Positions 16,858 through 23,517 of a stretch of DNA of 64,000 nucleotides are shown here, piece after piece. Source of the stretch: Arthrobacter sp. B3I9 (lineage in GTDB: Bacteria > Actinomycetota > Actinomycetes > Actinomycetales > Micrococcaceae); the NCBI RefSeq assembly GCF_030816935.1, contig NZ_JAUSYO010000001.1, positions 434,001 through 498,000 on the forward strand. The letters are read 5' to 3'. The notes under the pieces were generated by a model. That model ran no database searches. It worked only from the letters and a program-made list of their open reading frames with translations, and had not been told where the DNA came from. How positions within the stretch are numbered: the first letter of the stretch is position 1; each line of letters opens with the position of its first letter. The position numbers and the translations under genes were made by a program.

Positions 16858-17514
16858 TCAGCCGTGCAGCACCGCGGGGGCCAGGACCGGCACGAGCCGC
16901 TCAGCGAGCAGCGCGACGCCCAGCCCCACCATGATGATTCCGCTGGCCAGGGTCACGCGCCGCGCCGCCGCGGGACGCGCATGCAGGATTTTCCGCGCGA
17001 GCAGCGCCACGCAGCTGTAGACAACCGCCACCAAGAGGACGAAGGTCAAACCCAAGAGCCCTGACTGCACCGGAACCGGCAGGGACGCCTCGGGGTTGAC
17101 GAACTGCGGCACGAGGGCCACGTAGAACAGCAGCCCCTTTGGATTGATGCCGCTGGTGCCCATGCCCTGGACGAACGTCCGGAACTGGTTCGCCGGGGCA
17201 GACAGGTCGGCGGCGCCGCCCCCGAAGCTCGCCCCCCGCCAGGACCGGATGGTGGTGGCGCCAAGCCAGAGCAGATACGCGGCGCCGGCTACGGTCAGCC
17301 AGCCAAGCACGCCGGGGATGCCGGCGAGCAGGGCGGCCAGGCCGGCCACGAGGAGGGCGGTGTGCAGCACGTAGCCGCCGCAGAGCCCGGCCACTGCCGG
17401 CACGAAGCTGCGCTGCCTCAGCCCCGCGGTGATGGAGTAGGCCCAGTCCGCCCCGGGGGTGCAGGCCAGGGCGCCTGCGACGACCAGAAAGGAAAGAAAC
17501 AGCTGCGAATTCAT
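16858..17514 (-). CDS. LysE/RhtB-family amino acid exporter
   Basis: The 218-residue protein has six membrane helices and the family features: an N-terminal LACTPGADWAYSITAGLRQR (the TPGP-like loop) and FVQGMGTSGINPKGLLFYVALVPQFVNP near residue 120, where NPKGLLF is strongly conserved. Such proteins export amino acids or related metabolites across the cytoplasmic membrane. A divergent Lrp/AsnC regulator starts 104 bases away, the usual arrangement in which the regulator senses the exported amino acid and activates the exporter gene. The substrate is not determined. Confidence 0.9.
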   Translation of the reverse strand: MNSQLFLSFLVVAGALACTPGADWAYSITAGLRQRSFVPAVAGLCGGYVLHTALLVAGLAALLAGIPGVLGWLTVAGAAYLLWLGATTIRSWRGASFGGGAADLSAPANQFRTFVQGMGTSGINPKGLLFYVALVPQFVNPEASLPVPVQSGLLGLTFVLLVAVVYSCVALLARKILHARPAAARRVTLASGIIMVGLGVALLAERLVPVLAPAVLHG

Positions 17515-17605
17515 GGGAGCTCCTGGGGCGTGGTTACAGGAAAAACTCTAGGGAAGTTTCCGCCGGAAGTGCTCGCTGTTTTCGCCCCGAATTGCCGCTG
17601 GCCGG

Positions 17606-17611
17606 TAAGAT
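17606..17611 (+). promoter_or_regulatory. -10 element of a leaderless promoter (Lrp gene)
   Basis: TAAGAT ends six bases before the GTG start at 17618, matching the leaderless pattern. The promoter lies in the divergent region shared with the exporter gene. Confidence 0.5.
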
Positions 17612-17617
17612 TATTGC

Positions 17618-18073
17618 GTGCTGGACCATATCGATAGAAATATTTTGCGCCACCTCAAAGAGGACGGCCGCATGACCGCCACAGCGCTCGCCGGAGAGGT
17701 GGGTCTGACGGTGGCGCCGTGCCACCGGAGGCTCCGCGATCTCGAGGCGTCCGGAGTGATCCGCGGCTATCGGGCGGACATCGACCCTGCCGCCGTCGGG
17801 CTGGGTTTCGAGGCAATCGTTTTCGTGACGCTGCGGCAGGTGGACAGAGCCACCATGGAGATCTTCGAAAACCGTGTGGCGGCCAACCCCAACATCGTGG
17901 AGGCCCAGCGGCTGTTCGGCTCGCCCGACTACCTGCTCAAGGTGATCGCTGAGGACCTCCCGGCCTACCAGCGTTTCTACGACGCCGAACTGACGTCGTT
18001 GCCCGGCGTCGAACGCCTGACGTCCACGCTGGTGATGAAGAACCTCAAGACGAACATCGGGCCCCCCGTCTGA
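17618..18073 (+). CDS. Lrp/AsnC-family regulator
   Basis: The 151 residues comprise an N-terminal helix-turn-helix (LDHIDRNILRHLKEDGRMTA, then LAGEVGLTVAPCHRRLRDLE) and a C-terminal RAM ligand-binding domain with the typical NIVEAQRLFGSPDYLLKVIA strand-turn. It diverges from the LysE-family exporter and probably activates it in response to an amino acid. The GTG start is supported by the promoter spacing. The segment VTLRQVDRATMEIFENRVAA is standard for the family. Confidence 0.9.
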   Translation: MLDHIDRNILRHLKEDGRMTATALAGEVGLTVAPCHRRLRDLEASGVIRGYRADIDPAAVGLGFEAIVFVTLRQVDRATMEIFENRVAANPNIVEAQRLFGSPDYLLKVIAEDLPAYQRFYDAELTSLPGVERLTSTLVMKNLKTNIGPPV

Positions 18074-18087
18074 CCCGACCTGTCCGA

Positions 18088-18588
18088 TCAGGCGCCGAGG
18101 AGGCCCGTGGTCCGGTACGGGATGACCTCGCGCAGGAACATGCTGGTGGATGTCCTCACGATCCCCGGGCAGAGCCGGATTTCCTCAGAAACGCGGTACA
18201 GATCGTCCGGGCTGCGCGCCACCACCCGGATCAAGAGGTCCGTATCGCCGGCCGGGGCGTGGCATTCCAGCACCTCGGGGATGTTCCGCAGAGCTGCGAT
18301 CGCCTCGTTCAAGTGGCTCTGGTCCAGCTCCGCGCTCACCGCCGCCGCGACACCCCTGCCCAGGGCGGCCGGCAGCACGCGGCTGCTGTTCGGACGGAGG
18401 GACCCCGACGCCGTCATCCGTTCCAGGCGCGACTGTACTGTTCCGCGAGCCAAACCGAGGTTCTGGGCCAGCACCATGATCGGCACCCGTGGGTCCGCGT
18501 CGAGCGCCGCAAGAATCCGCTTGTCGGTGGCGTCAAGTTCCTGCAATGTGACCACTTTCTGCTCGGCTTCAACGTCCTGATTGATCAC
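18088..18588 (-). CDS. Second Lrp/AsnC-family regulator
   Basis: This protein of about 166 residues has the Lrp helix-turn-helix (LDATDKRILAALDADPRV, then LAQNLGLARGTVQSRLERM) and a RAM domain with VLECHAPAGDTDLLIRVVAR. It converges on the first Lrp gene with only 14 bases between stops. The frame is open upstream to a TTG at 18621, but a TACAGT -10-like hexamer overlaps that codon. GGAG about eight bases before the GTG at 18588 makes that the better start. Its target genes are not evident here, so it may act elsewhere. Confidence 0.85.
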   Translation of the reverse strand: MINQDVEAEQKVVTLQELDATDKRILAALDADPRVPIMVLAQNLGLARGTVQSRLERMTASGSLRPNSSRVLPAALGRGVAAAVSAELDQSHLNEAIAALRNIPEVLECHAPAGDTDLLIRVVARSPDDLYRVSEEIRLCPGIVRTSTSMFLREVIPYRTTGLLGA

Positions 18589-18823
18589 ATTGACCACTCC
18601 GCCTGAAGTCCGTTGCACCAACTGTAGGGCTTCTGCTGAAATGGTGGCAACAAAGGGACGAGGCCATCGCCGGATCCCGAAGGCTACGGGTACCCCGGCA
18701 CACCACCCGGACCCCCGATGAGGCTTCCCGCAAGGAACCCGCCGCTGATTGACTCTTGTTCACGCATCGTCTTTCCGCACCCGCAGTGCCATGGCCCGGA
18801 GCAACGCCCCGGGCCGGGCCCGG

Positions 18824-18885
18824 CAAGAGCCCCTGAGTTACCGACGTCGGATTTTTCGGAGTCTTCGGTAGCTGAGGGGCTCTTG
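18824..18885. other. Long imperfect hairpin upstream of gluQ
   Basis: Arms of 20 bases (18824-18843 and 18866-18885) are complementary at 18 positions and enclose a 22-base loop that contains its own small palindrome CCGACGTCGG at the left edge. The right arm reaches the -35 region of the gluQ promoter. No gene upstream on the plus strand needs a terminator, so its role is unclear. Confidence 0.6.
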
Positions 18886-18897
18886 TGTTGCGCCGCA

Positions 18898-18903
18898 TAG
18901 GCT
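18898..18903 (+). promoter_or_regulatory. -10 element of a leaderless promoter (gluQ)
   Basis: TAGGCT ends six bases before the ATG at 18910, with no Shine-Dalgarno between them. Confidence 0.55.
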
Positions 18904-18909
18904 TGTCCC

Positions 18910-19806
18910 ATGACGTCAGCCGGCCGTTTTGCCCCCAGCCCCTCCGGTGAACTGCACGTAGGCAACCTCCGGACCGCCATTCTGGCCTGGCTGTTCGCCC
19001 GGTCCACCGGCCGGCCGTTCCTGATGCGCGTGGAGGATCTGGATCGGGCACGCGCCGGCGCCGAGGCCGAACAGCTCCGTGACCTGGCCGCCATCGGCGT
19101 CGACTGGGACGGCGACATCGTCCGCCAGACCGGCCGCGGCCCCCTTTATGCTGCGGCCATCGACCGGCTCAGCGCGTCCGGCATGACGTATGAGTGCTTC
19201 TGCACCCGGCGGGAAATCCAAGAGGCGCCGTCCGCACCGCACGCCCCGCAGGGGGCCTACCCGGGGACGTGCCGGAACTTGACCGAGGCGGAACGCGAAC
19301 AGAAGCGGGCGGCCCGGCCTGCCGCGCTCCGGCTCCGGTCCAACGTCAGGGAAGCGACAGTCCAGGACGTGCTGCATGGCAGCTACACGGGAGTGGTGGA
19401 CGACTTCGTACTCCGCCGCAACGACGGCGTCACCGCCTACAACCTTGCAGTCGTGGTGGACGACGCGGAGCAGGGCGTCGGTCAGGTGGTCCGCGGCGAC
19501 GACCTCCTGCCCTCCACGCCCCGGCAGGCTTATCTGGCCTCACTGCTGAATATGCCTGCTCCGGAATACGCGCACGTGCCGCTTGTGGTCAATGCCACCG
19601 GCGCCCGGCTGGCGAAGCGTGACGGCGCCGTTACGCTGGCGGACCTGGCCCGCGCCGGAGTAGGTGTCGATGAGGTCCGGGATGCGCTGTTGGCCTCCCT
19701 CGGTCTTCCGGCCGGGCCCTTATACGGCGTGCTGGCCCATTTCGATCCCCTGACGCTGCCCCGCGAGCCCTGGGTGTGGCCGGGACCAGGGCCGCGCGGC
19801 GCGTAG
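18910..19806 (+). CDS. gluQ: Glutamyl-Q tRNA(Asp) synthetase
   Basis: GluQ-type enzymes attach glutamate to the queuosine base at position 34 of tRNA(Asp). They resemble the catalytic core of glutamyl-tRNA synthetase without its anticodon-binding domain. The 298 residues show this: FAPSPSGELHVGNLRTAILA carries the HIGH-like motif (HVGN), RLAKRDGAVTL carries the KMSKS-like motif, and CFCTRREIQ with YPGTCRNL supplies the zinc-binding cysteines. There is no C-terminal anticodon domain. The presence of gluQ implies queuosine in this organism's tRNA. It is followed by an HD hydrolase gene with its own promoter. Confidence 0.93.
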   Translation: MTSAGRFAPSPSGELHVGNLRTAILAWLFARSTGRPFLMRVEDLDRARAGAEAEQLRDLAAIGVDWDGDIVRQTGRGPLYAAAIDRLSASGMTYECFCTRREIQEAPSAPHAPQGAYPGTCRNLTEAEREQKRAARPAALRLRSNVREATVQDVLHGSYTGVVDDFVLRRNDGVTAYNLAVVVDDAEQGVGQVVRGDDLLPSTPRQAYLASLLNMPAPEYAHVPLVVNATGARLAKRDGAVTLADLARAGVGVDEVRDALLASLGLPAGPLYGVLAHFDPLTLPREPWVWPGPGPRGA

Positions 19807-19823
19807 GCCCTCCGTCCGGCGCG

Positions 19824-19829
19824 TAGGCT
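19824..19829 (+). promoter_or_regulatory. -10 element of a leaderless promoter (HD gene)
   Basis: TAGGCT ends six bases before the ATG at 19836. The surrounding GGCGCGTAGGC also occurs just upstream over the gluQ stop codon, a short direct repeat. Confidence 0.5.
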
Positions 19830-19835
19830 GAAACC

Positions 19836-20429
19836 ATGCCAGAACCTGTTGCTCCCCGATTCACTGTTGAGACGGCGAAAGTGCTTGCCGAAGTCGCGCA
19901 CAACCGCCAGAAGGACAAGCTCAAGCGTCCCTACCGCGAGCATGTGCTGGCCGTTGGCGACGCACTGGCGGACTTCGACGATGACATCCGGATTGCCGGT
20001 TACCTGCACGACATCGCTGAAGATACTCCGATGACCCGGCAGGCACTGCTGGAGATGGGCGTCTCGGAACGTGCCGCGGACATCATCGAGCGCGTCACAA
20101 AGCGCCTGCAGGAGAACCCCGACGACTACCAGGCCGGCATCCGGTACATCGCCCAGGACCACGACGCCACCTTGGTGAAGATCGCGGACAACGCCCACAA
20201 CTCCCTGCCGGAGCGGGTCAGGGCGCTGGCCGAAAAGTGGCCGGACAAGCCGCCGGTCACGCGCTACGACGAGGCCCGCCCGGTGCTCTACGCCGCCGTC
20301 CCGGTCGAGGAAACCCGGAAGATCCTGGCCCGCATCAACCCGTGGCTGCTGGCGGAACTCGACGACATGCTGGACGAGGCGGACGACACCGACTACGAGA
20401 ACCTTTCCTACGACGTCCCCGAGACGTAG
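19836..20429 (+). CDS. HD-domain phosphohydrolase (MESH1/RelA-hydrolase-like)
   Basis: The 197-residue protein carries the metal-binding HD pattern of (p)ppGpp hydrolase-like domains: an early AHNRQKDKLKRPYREHVLAV, then AGYLHDIAEDTPMT (the HD pair plus the ED segment) and VKIADNAHNSLPERV, where the distal Asp is expected. It lacks synthetase and TGS domains, so it is a small single-domain hydrolase like MESH1. The C-terminal 60 residues are extra and end in an acidic tail. Its substrate may be (p)ppGpp or another nucleotide. It overlaps the end of the convergent membrane-protein gene by 22 bases. Confidence 0.8.
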   Translation: MPEPVAPRFTVETAKVLAEVAHNRQKDKLKRPYREHVLAVGDALADFDDDIRIAGYLHDIAEDTPMTRQALLEMGVSERAADIIERVTKRLQENPDDYQAGIRYIAQDHDATLVKIADNAHNSLPERVRALAEKWPDKPPVTRYDEARPVLYAAVPVEETRKILARINPWLLAELDDMLDEADDTDYENLSYDVPET

Positions 20430-21067
20430 CCGGTAGGGAGCCCGGCGGCCGGTGCATGCCGACGAGGCCGGGACCGCCACAGCAAACCGAGGTAAGCCAG
20501 GTCGAAGACGCTGCAGAGCAAGCCGACGCCCAGGATGAGGGGCGAGTTGCCGTACCAGCCGAAGACGAAGGTAGGCGCCAGGGTGCCGATCCACTTGGCC
20601 GCGGCGATCAGCAGCGTCTGCCCTCGGGATCCGCCGCGCGCCACGAACATGGCGATGAAGAGCCCTGACATCAGCAGGTTCTGCAGGAAAGCGGTGTAAC
20701 GGGAGGCGGCGTCCCAGCCGAACTGGGCAACAAACAGCAGCTGCACGGCGAAGGACGCCGTGGCCAGCAGGATCGCCCAGCCGATGAAGAGCCGCCGCGT
20801 CACCCAGGCCGGCAGTTCGGCGCGGCCGAACTTAAGGAACGTGTAGACGATCGCGACGTCGGCGAGTCCCCAGGCAACGTTGAAAAAACCCTGCACGGTG
20901 ATGCCGGTGGCGAGGGACCGGACGCCGTAGATGGCTTCCCAGGCGAAATTGAGGCCCAGCGCGGCGGCCGGGATGGCGTAGCTCCGGTCCCTGAACCCGA
21001 CGCGGATGGCGTCGATGTAGACCACGGTCCAGGCCACGCCGCTCACGATTGTCAGAAACAGGATCAT
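20408..21067 (-). CDS. Seven-helix membrane protein, PaxB/Pyr4 terpene cyclase-like
   Basis: The 219 residues predict about seven membrane helices. Two features recall the membrane-bound terpene cyclases of the PaxB/Pyr4 type. The first is GLNFAWEAIYG in helix 2, where fungal enzymes have an essential Glu in the same kind of N-x-x-W-E motif. The second is SVFDLAYLGLL in the last helix, where they have an essential Asp. No prenyltransferase or epoxidase lies nearby, so the substrate is unknown and the protein may have another role. AAGGAA precedes the ATG. It follows the ATPase gene by 57 bases and may be in its operon. Bacterial members are usually annotated only as hypothetical membrane proteins. 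Confidence 0.6.
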   Translation of the reverse strand: MILFLTIVSGVAWTVVYIDAIRVGFRDRSYAIPAAALGLNFAWEAIYGVRSLATGITVQGFFNVAWGLADVAIVYTFLKFGRAELPAWVTRRLFIGWAILLATASFAVQLLFVAQFGWDAASRYTAFLQNLLMSGLFIAMFVARGGSRGQTLLIAAAKWIGTLAPTFVFGWYGNSPLILGVGLLCSVFDLAYLGLLWRSRPRRHAPAAGLPTGYVSGTS

Positions 21068-21124
21068 CGGTTCCTTCTACACCTTGCTGCCGCCCGGCCG
21101 CTTCGACGGTTCCCTTTCCAGGCG

Positions 21125-22012
21125 CTACACGCGGCCGAGGGCGCTGATGTCCTCCAGGAACTGCTGGTGGACTTCTTCGCTGACCGTGGTCCGGGTGTCG
21201 GCGATCGCGTCGAGGTAATCCTGGGTGGCCGGGCCCTTCCGGACCGCCTCGCGGACCGCCACGTTGCCCCCGGAGGCCGCGCCGCCGTCGTCGTACACGG
21301 CCTTCTCCAGCGCCCGCTGGGAGGCGCTCCGCGCGGCGTATTCAATATCGGCGGGGGAGAAGCCTTCGGTCCGGTCCACCAGCAGCTCCACGTCCACGTC
21401 GTCCACCACCGTCGCGGGAATGAAGCGCTGCCACATGGCCTCGCGGGCCTGGCGGTCCGGCAGGCCGATCGGAATGACATAGTCGAAGCGGCCGTGGCGC
21501 AGGAACGCTGAGTCCAGGGCCCGGATGAAGTTGGTCGCGCACACCAGCAGGCGGCCCGGCTGTTCGCGGAACGCCGGAATGATCTTGAGCAGCTCGTTGG
21601 TGACGCCCTGCAACGGCGACGGCGGCTCGCCGGACCGCTGGGCCGCGATCTCCTCCACCTCGTCAATGAACACGACGGCGTGCTCCAGTTCGGCGATCTC
21701 CAGGAACGTCTCGCGCAGCGCGCCGGCCAGCCCCTGCGGATCGGAGGCCAGCCGCGAGGGGAACACCTCCACGAACGGCCATTCCAGCCTGGAGGCGATC
21801 GCCTTCGCGAAGGTGGTCTTTCCGGTGCCGGGCGGACCGAAGAGGACGACGGCGCGCGGCGGCACCACGCCGTACTCGTCGGCGAGGTCGGCCTCGGCCA
21901 GCGGCAGGACCAGGCGGCGTTCCAGCAGTTCCTTCTCGTTCCGCATGCCGGCCACGTTTTCCCAGAGATCGCGGGCCAGGATCCGGCCGGCCCAGCAGGC
22001 TGAGGGGCTCAA
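21125..22012 (-). CDS. AAA ATPase domain (3' part of a split GNAT-AAA gene)
   Basis: This frame encodes a complete AAA module: GPPGTGKTTFAK (Walker A, about residues 59-66), VVFIDEVEEI (Walker B with Asp117-Glu118), CATNFIRALDSAFLRHGRFDYVI (sensor 1 and arginine-finger region) and a helical lid with GFSPADIEYAARSAS (sensor 2 region). The best start the frame offers is a TTG at 22012 with AGGAG only one base away, a poor initiation site. The upstream GNAT frame overlaps it, and the natural join lies at a tandem CCGG CCGG (21983-21990). I think this is the C-terminal part of a single GNAT-AAA protein, separated by a frameshift. Confidence 0.75.
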   Translation of the reverse strand: MSPSACWAGRILARDLWENVAGMRNEKELLERRLVLPLAEADLADEYGVVPPRAVVLFGPPGTGKTTFAKAIASRLEWPFVEVFPSRLASDPQGLAGALRETFLEIAELEHAVVFIDEVEEIAAQRSGEPPSPLQGVTNELLKIIPAFREQPGRLLVCATNFIRALDSAFLRHGRFDYVIPIGLPDRQAREAMWQRFIPATVVDDVDVELLVDRTEGFSPADIEYAARSASQRALEKAVYDDGGAASGGNVAVREAVRKGPATQDYLDAIADTRTTVSEEVHQQFLEDISALGRV

Positions 22013-22442
22013 GCTCCTGGCGCTGGACGGGGATTTTCCGTTCGAAGTAGCGCAGGTTCTGCTTCAGCGCGAACCCCCGGCCCAGGAACGCCTCCACCCG
22101 GGTCTCGGCCTCCGGCATGAGCGCGGAAAGCTTGTTCAGCCCGTGCGGGGCCATCCGGTTCTCGACGGCGGCGAGCAGCGAAGTGCCGATCCCGCGGCCA
22201 CGGTACTCCGGCAGCGTGGCCAGGAACACGATCCAGCCCTGGTCGTGCGCGGCGCGCCCGACGGCCGCACCCACCACCTGCTCGCCCTGCACCGCGACGA
22301 CGGCATGGTCCTTTTCGCACGAGGCCAGGACCTCGGAGAGCGCGTAGACCGGCTCGACATCGGTGGCCTTGAGGGATTCCCAGAGGTGCAGGATGCCGTC
22401 CAGGTCGGCCGAATGAAAATCCCTGATCCGCCAGTTGGTCAT
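21663..22442 (-). CDS. GNAT acetyltransferase domain (5' part of the split gene)
   Basis: Residues 1 to about 150 form a GNAT N-acetyltransferase: IRDFHSADLDGILHLWESL at the N-terminus, the acetyl-CoA loop LPEYRGRGIGTSLL (RGRGIG at 81-86), and EAFLGRGFALKQNLRYFERK at the end. After residue 152 the frame becomes Arg/Gly/Pro-rich nonsense, because it runs out of phase through the ATPase coding sequence until 21663. Removing four bases at the CCGG repeat would join ELEPLSLLG to GRILARDLWEN and give a protein of about 435 residues. The gene is therefore either disrupted, subject to programmed frameshifting, or affected by a sequencing error. Confidence 0.65.
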   Translation of the reverse strand: MTNWRIRDFHSADLDGILHLWESLKATDVEPVYALSEVLASCEKDHAVVAVQGEQVVGAAVGRAAHDQGWIVFLATLPEYRGRGIGTSLLAAVENRMAPHGLNKLSALMPEAETRVEAFLGRGFALKQNLRYFERKIPVQRQELEPLSLLGRPDPGPRSLGKRGRHAEREGTAGTPPGPAAGRGRPRRRVRRGAAARRRPLRSARHRKDHLREGDRLQAGMAVRGGVPLAAGLRSAGAGRRAARDVPGDRRTGARRRVH

Positions 22443-22596
22443 GAGGTGTCTCCCGGGTGGTTCGTCGCTGAGCCAAGTTGAGCCTGTCCGCTGAGCATAT
22501 GCGAAGCAGGCCTGAGCAGTGCGACGACGGCGTTTGGTTACGCCGGTGCGTGGAGCCCCGGACAGGAGAGGCGGCGGCCGTGGCCGCGGCGAGAGC

Positions 22597-23214
22597 CTAG
22601 AGGTGCTGGATGCCTGCCCGCTGCATGGCGTCCTTGTAGACCGCGACGTTCTTGCTCAGGAGCTCCTCCTGCTTCGCTGCAGAGACGGCGAAGGCGCGGC
22701 CCCCGAGGGCAGTGGCCTTGTAGATCTTGACGCCCCGGTTCTTCAGCGAGGAGTGGTAGGTCTTCTCAAAGAGGGTGAGGAAGGCATGGGCGTCGGCACC
22801 GTGGGCGATGACGGCCGAGACGCGCTTGTTGATCTTCAGGAACTGGCGGAAGGGCCGGAGGCCGTCCGTTTTCTCCTGGACGTTCAGCGCCGAGGGAAGC
22901 TCGGGGTCACGGACCCACGGGTAGACGTTCCACGGCATCACGTATCGGGGATCGAGTTCGGCCGCCTCGTAGATTGACGTGGCGCGCCGCGCCGCTTCGT
23001 CATCGTTGAAGTGCGAGACGAATCCGGACTCGGTGCCCTTGCCGGGGGCAATGTGGAGGCTGACGATGCGGCATTCGTCCTCATCATGGACAGGATCGAT
23101 ATAGGGGACAACCGACCCCGGCTTCTTTTCCATCAGTTCGTCGCAAAGCTGCGTTACCGCCGCGATGTTCGGTTCCTGCAGCAGGGTCTTCTTTTCGTCC
23201 CAGTCAATCGTCAC
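22597..23214 (-). CDS. Uracil-DNA glycosylase-like superfamily protein
   Basis: The pattern of this protein (about 205 residues) fits the uracil-DNA glycosylase fold: VPYIDPVHDEDECRIVSLHI, where a PxxDP-type motif precedes a strand, then PGKGTESGFVSHFNDDEAARR, MPWNVYPWV and, near the end, KNRGVKIYKATALGG. In related proteins the SGF-S-NDD and WN-PW segments line the active site. Such genes are often annotated as hypothetical. A true glycosylase activity is not certain. I chose the GTG at 23214 because GGGAG lies five bases upstream; an in-frame start further upstream lacks a ribosome site. Confidence 0.65.
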   Translation of the reverse strand: MTIDWDEKKTLLQEPNIAAVTQLCDELMEKKPGSVVPYIDPVHDEDECRIVSLHIAPGKGTESGFVSHFNDDEAARRATSIYEAAELDPRYVMPWNVYPWVRDPELPSALNVQEKTDGLRPFRQFLKINKRVSAVIAHGADAHAFLTLFEKTYHSSLKNRGVKIYKATALGGRAFAVSAAKQEELLSKNVAVYKDAMQRAGIQHL

Positions 23215-23517
23215 GATTTCTCCCTCAGCGCTCGGCGTCCAGAAACAGGCCTCTTCTCCCACTCTACGCTTTCAGTGGAGACGGCGGTTGGAGGCGAATC
23301 CGGGACCTCCGGCCCCTAGTGCCCTTCCGGTGCCGGGCGTACTCTTAAATCGCCTGCAGGTAGCCATCACATTCAGCCGGGTCGTTCGGGACATTCAAGT
23401 GTCCGGGCCATCTCATAGCGAGATCGCGAAGGTACCTGCGGGCCTTTCGTTTAACGTACGCGGCAACTGGTTTGCAGTTCTTGCGCGCTGGCGCAGGCCC
23501 GTCCCGAGGAGATTGCC
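23215..23517. other. Intergenic region with small inverted repeats
   Basis: No gene is seen in these 303 bases between divergent genes. Two short inverted repeats stand out: GGACATTCAAGTGTCC near 23390 and ATCTC-ATAGC-GAGAT near 23412. Either could be a binding site for a regulator of the serine hydrolase gene. Confidence 0.35.

Noticed and set aside
18684..18767. A 27-codon minus-strand ORF (MREQESISGGFLAG...)
   Set aside because: Its ribosome site is weak and too close to the start, and the peptide has no recognisable features.
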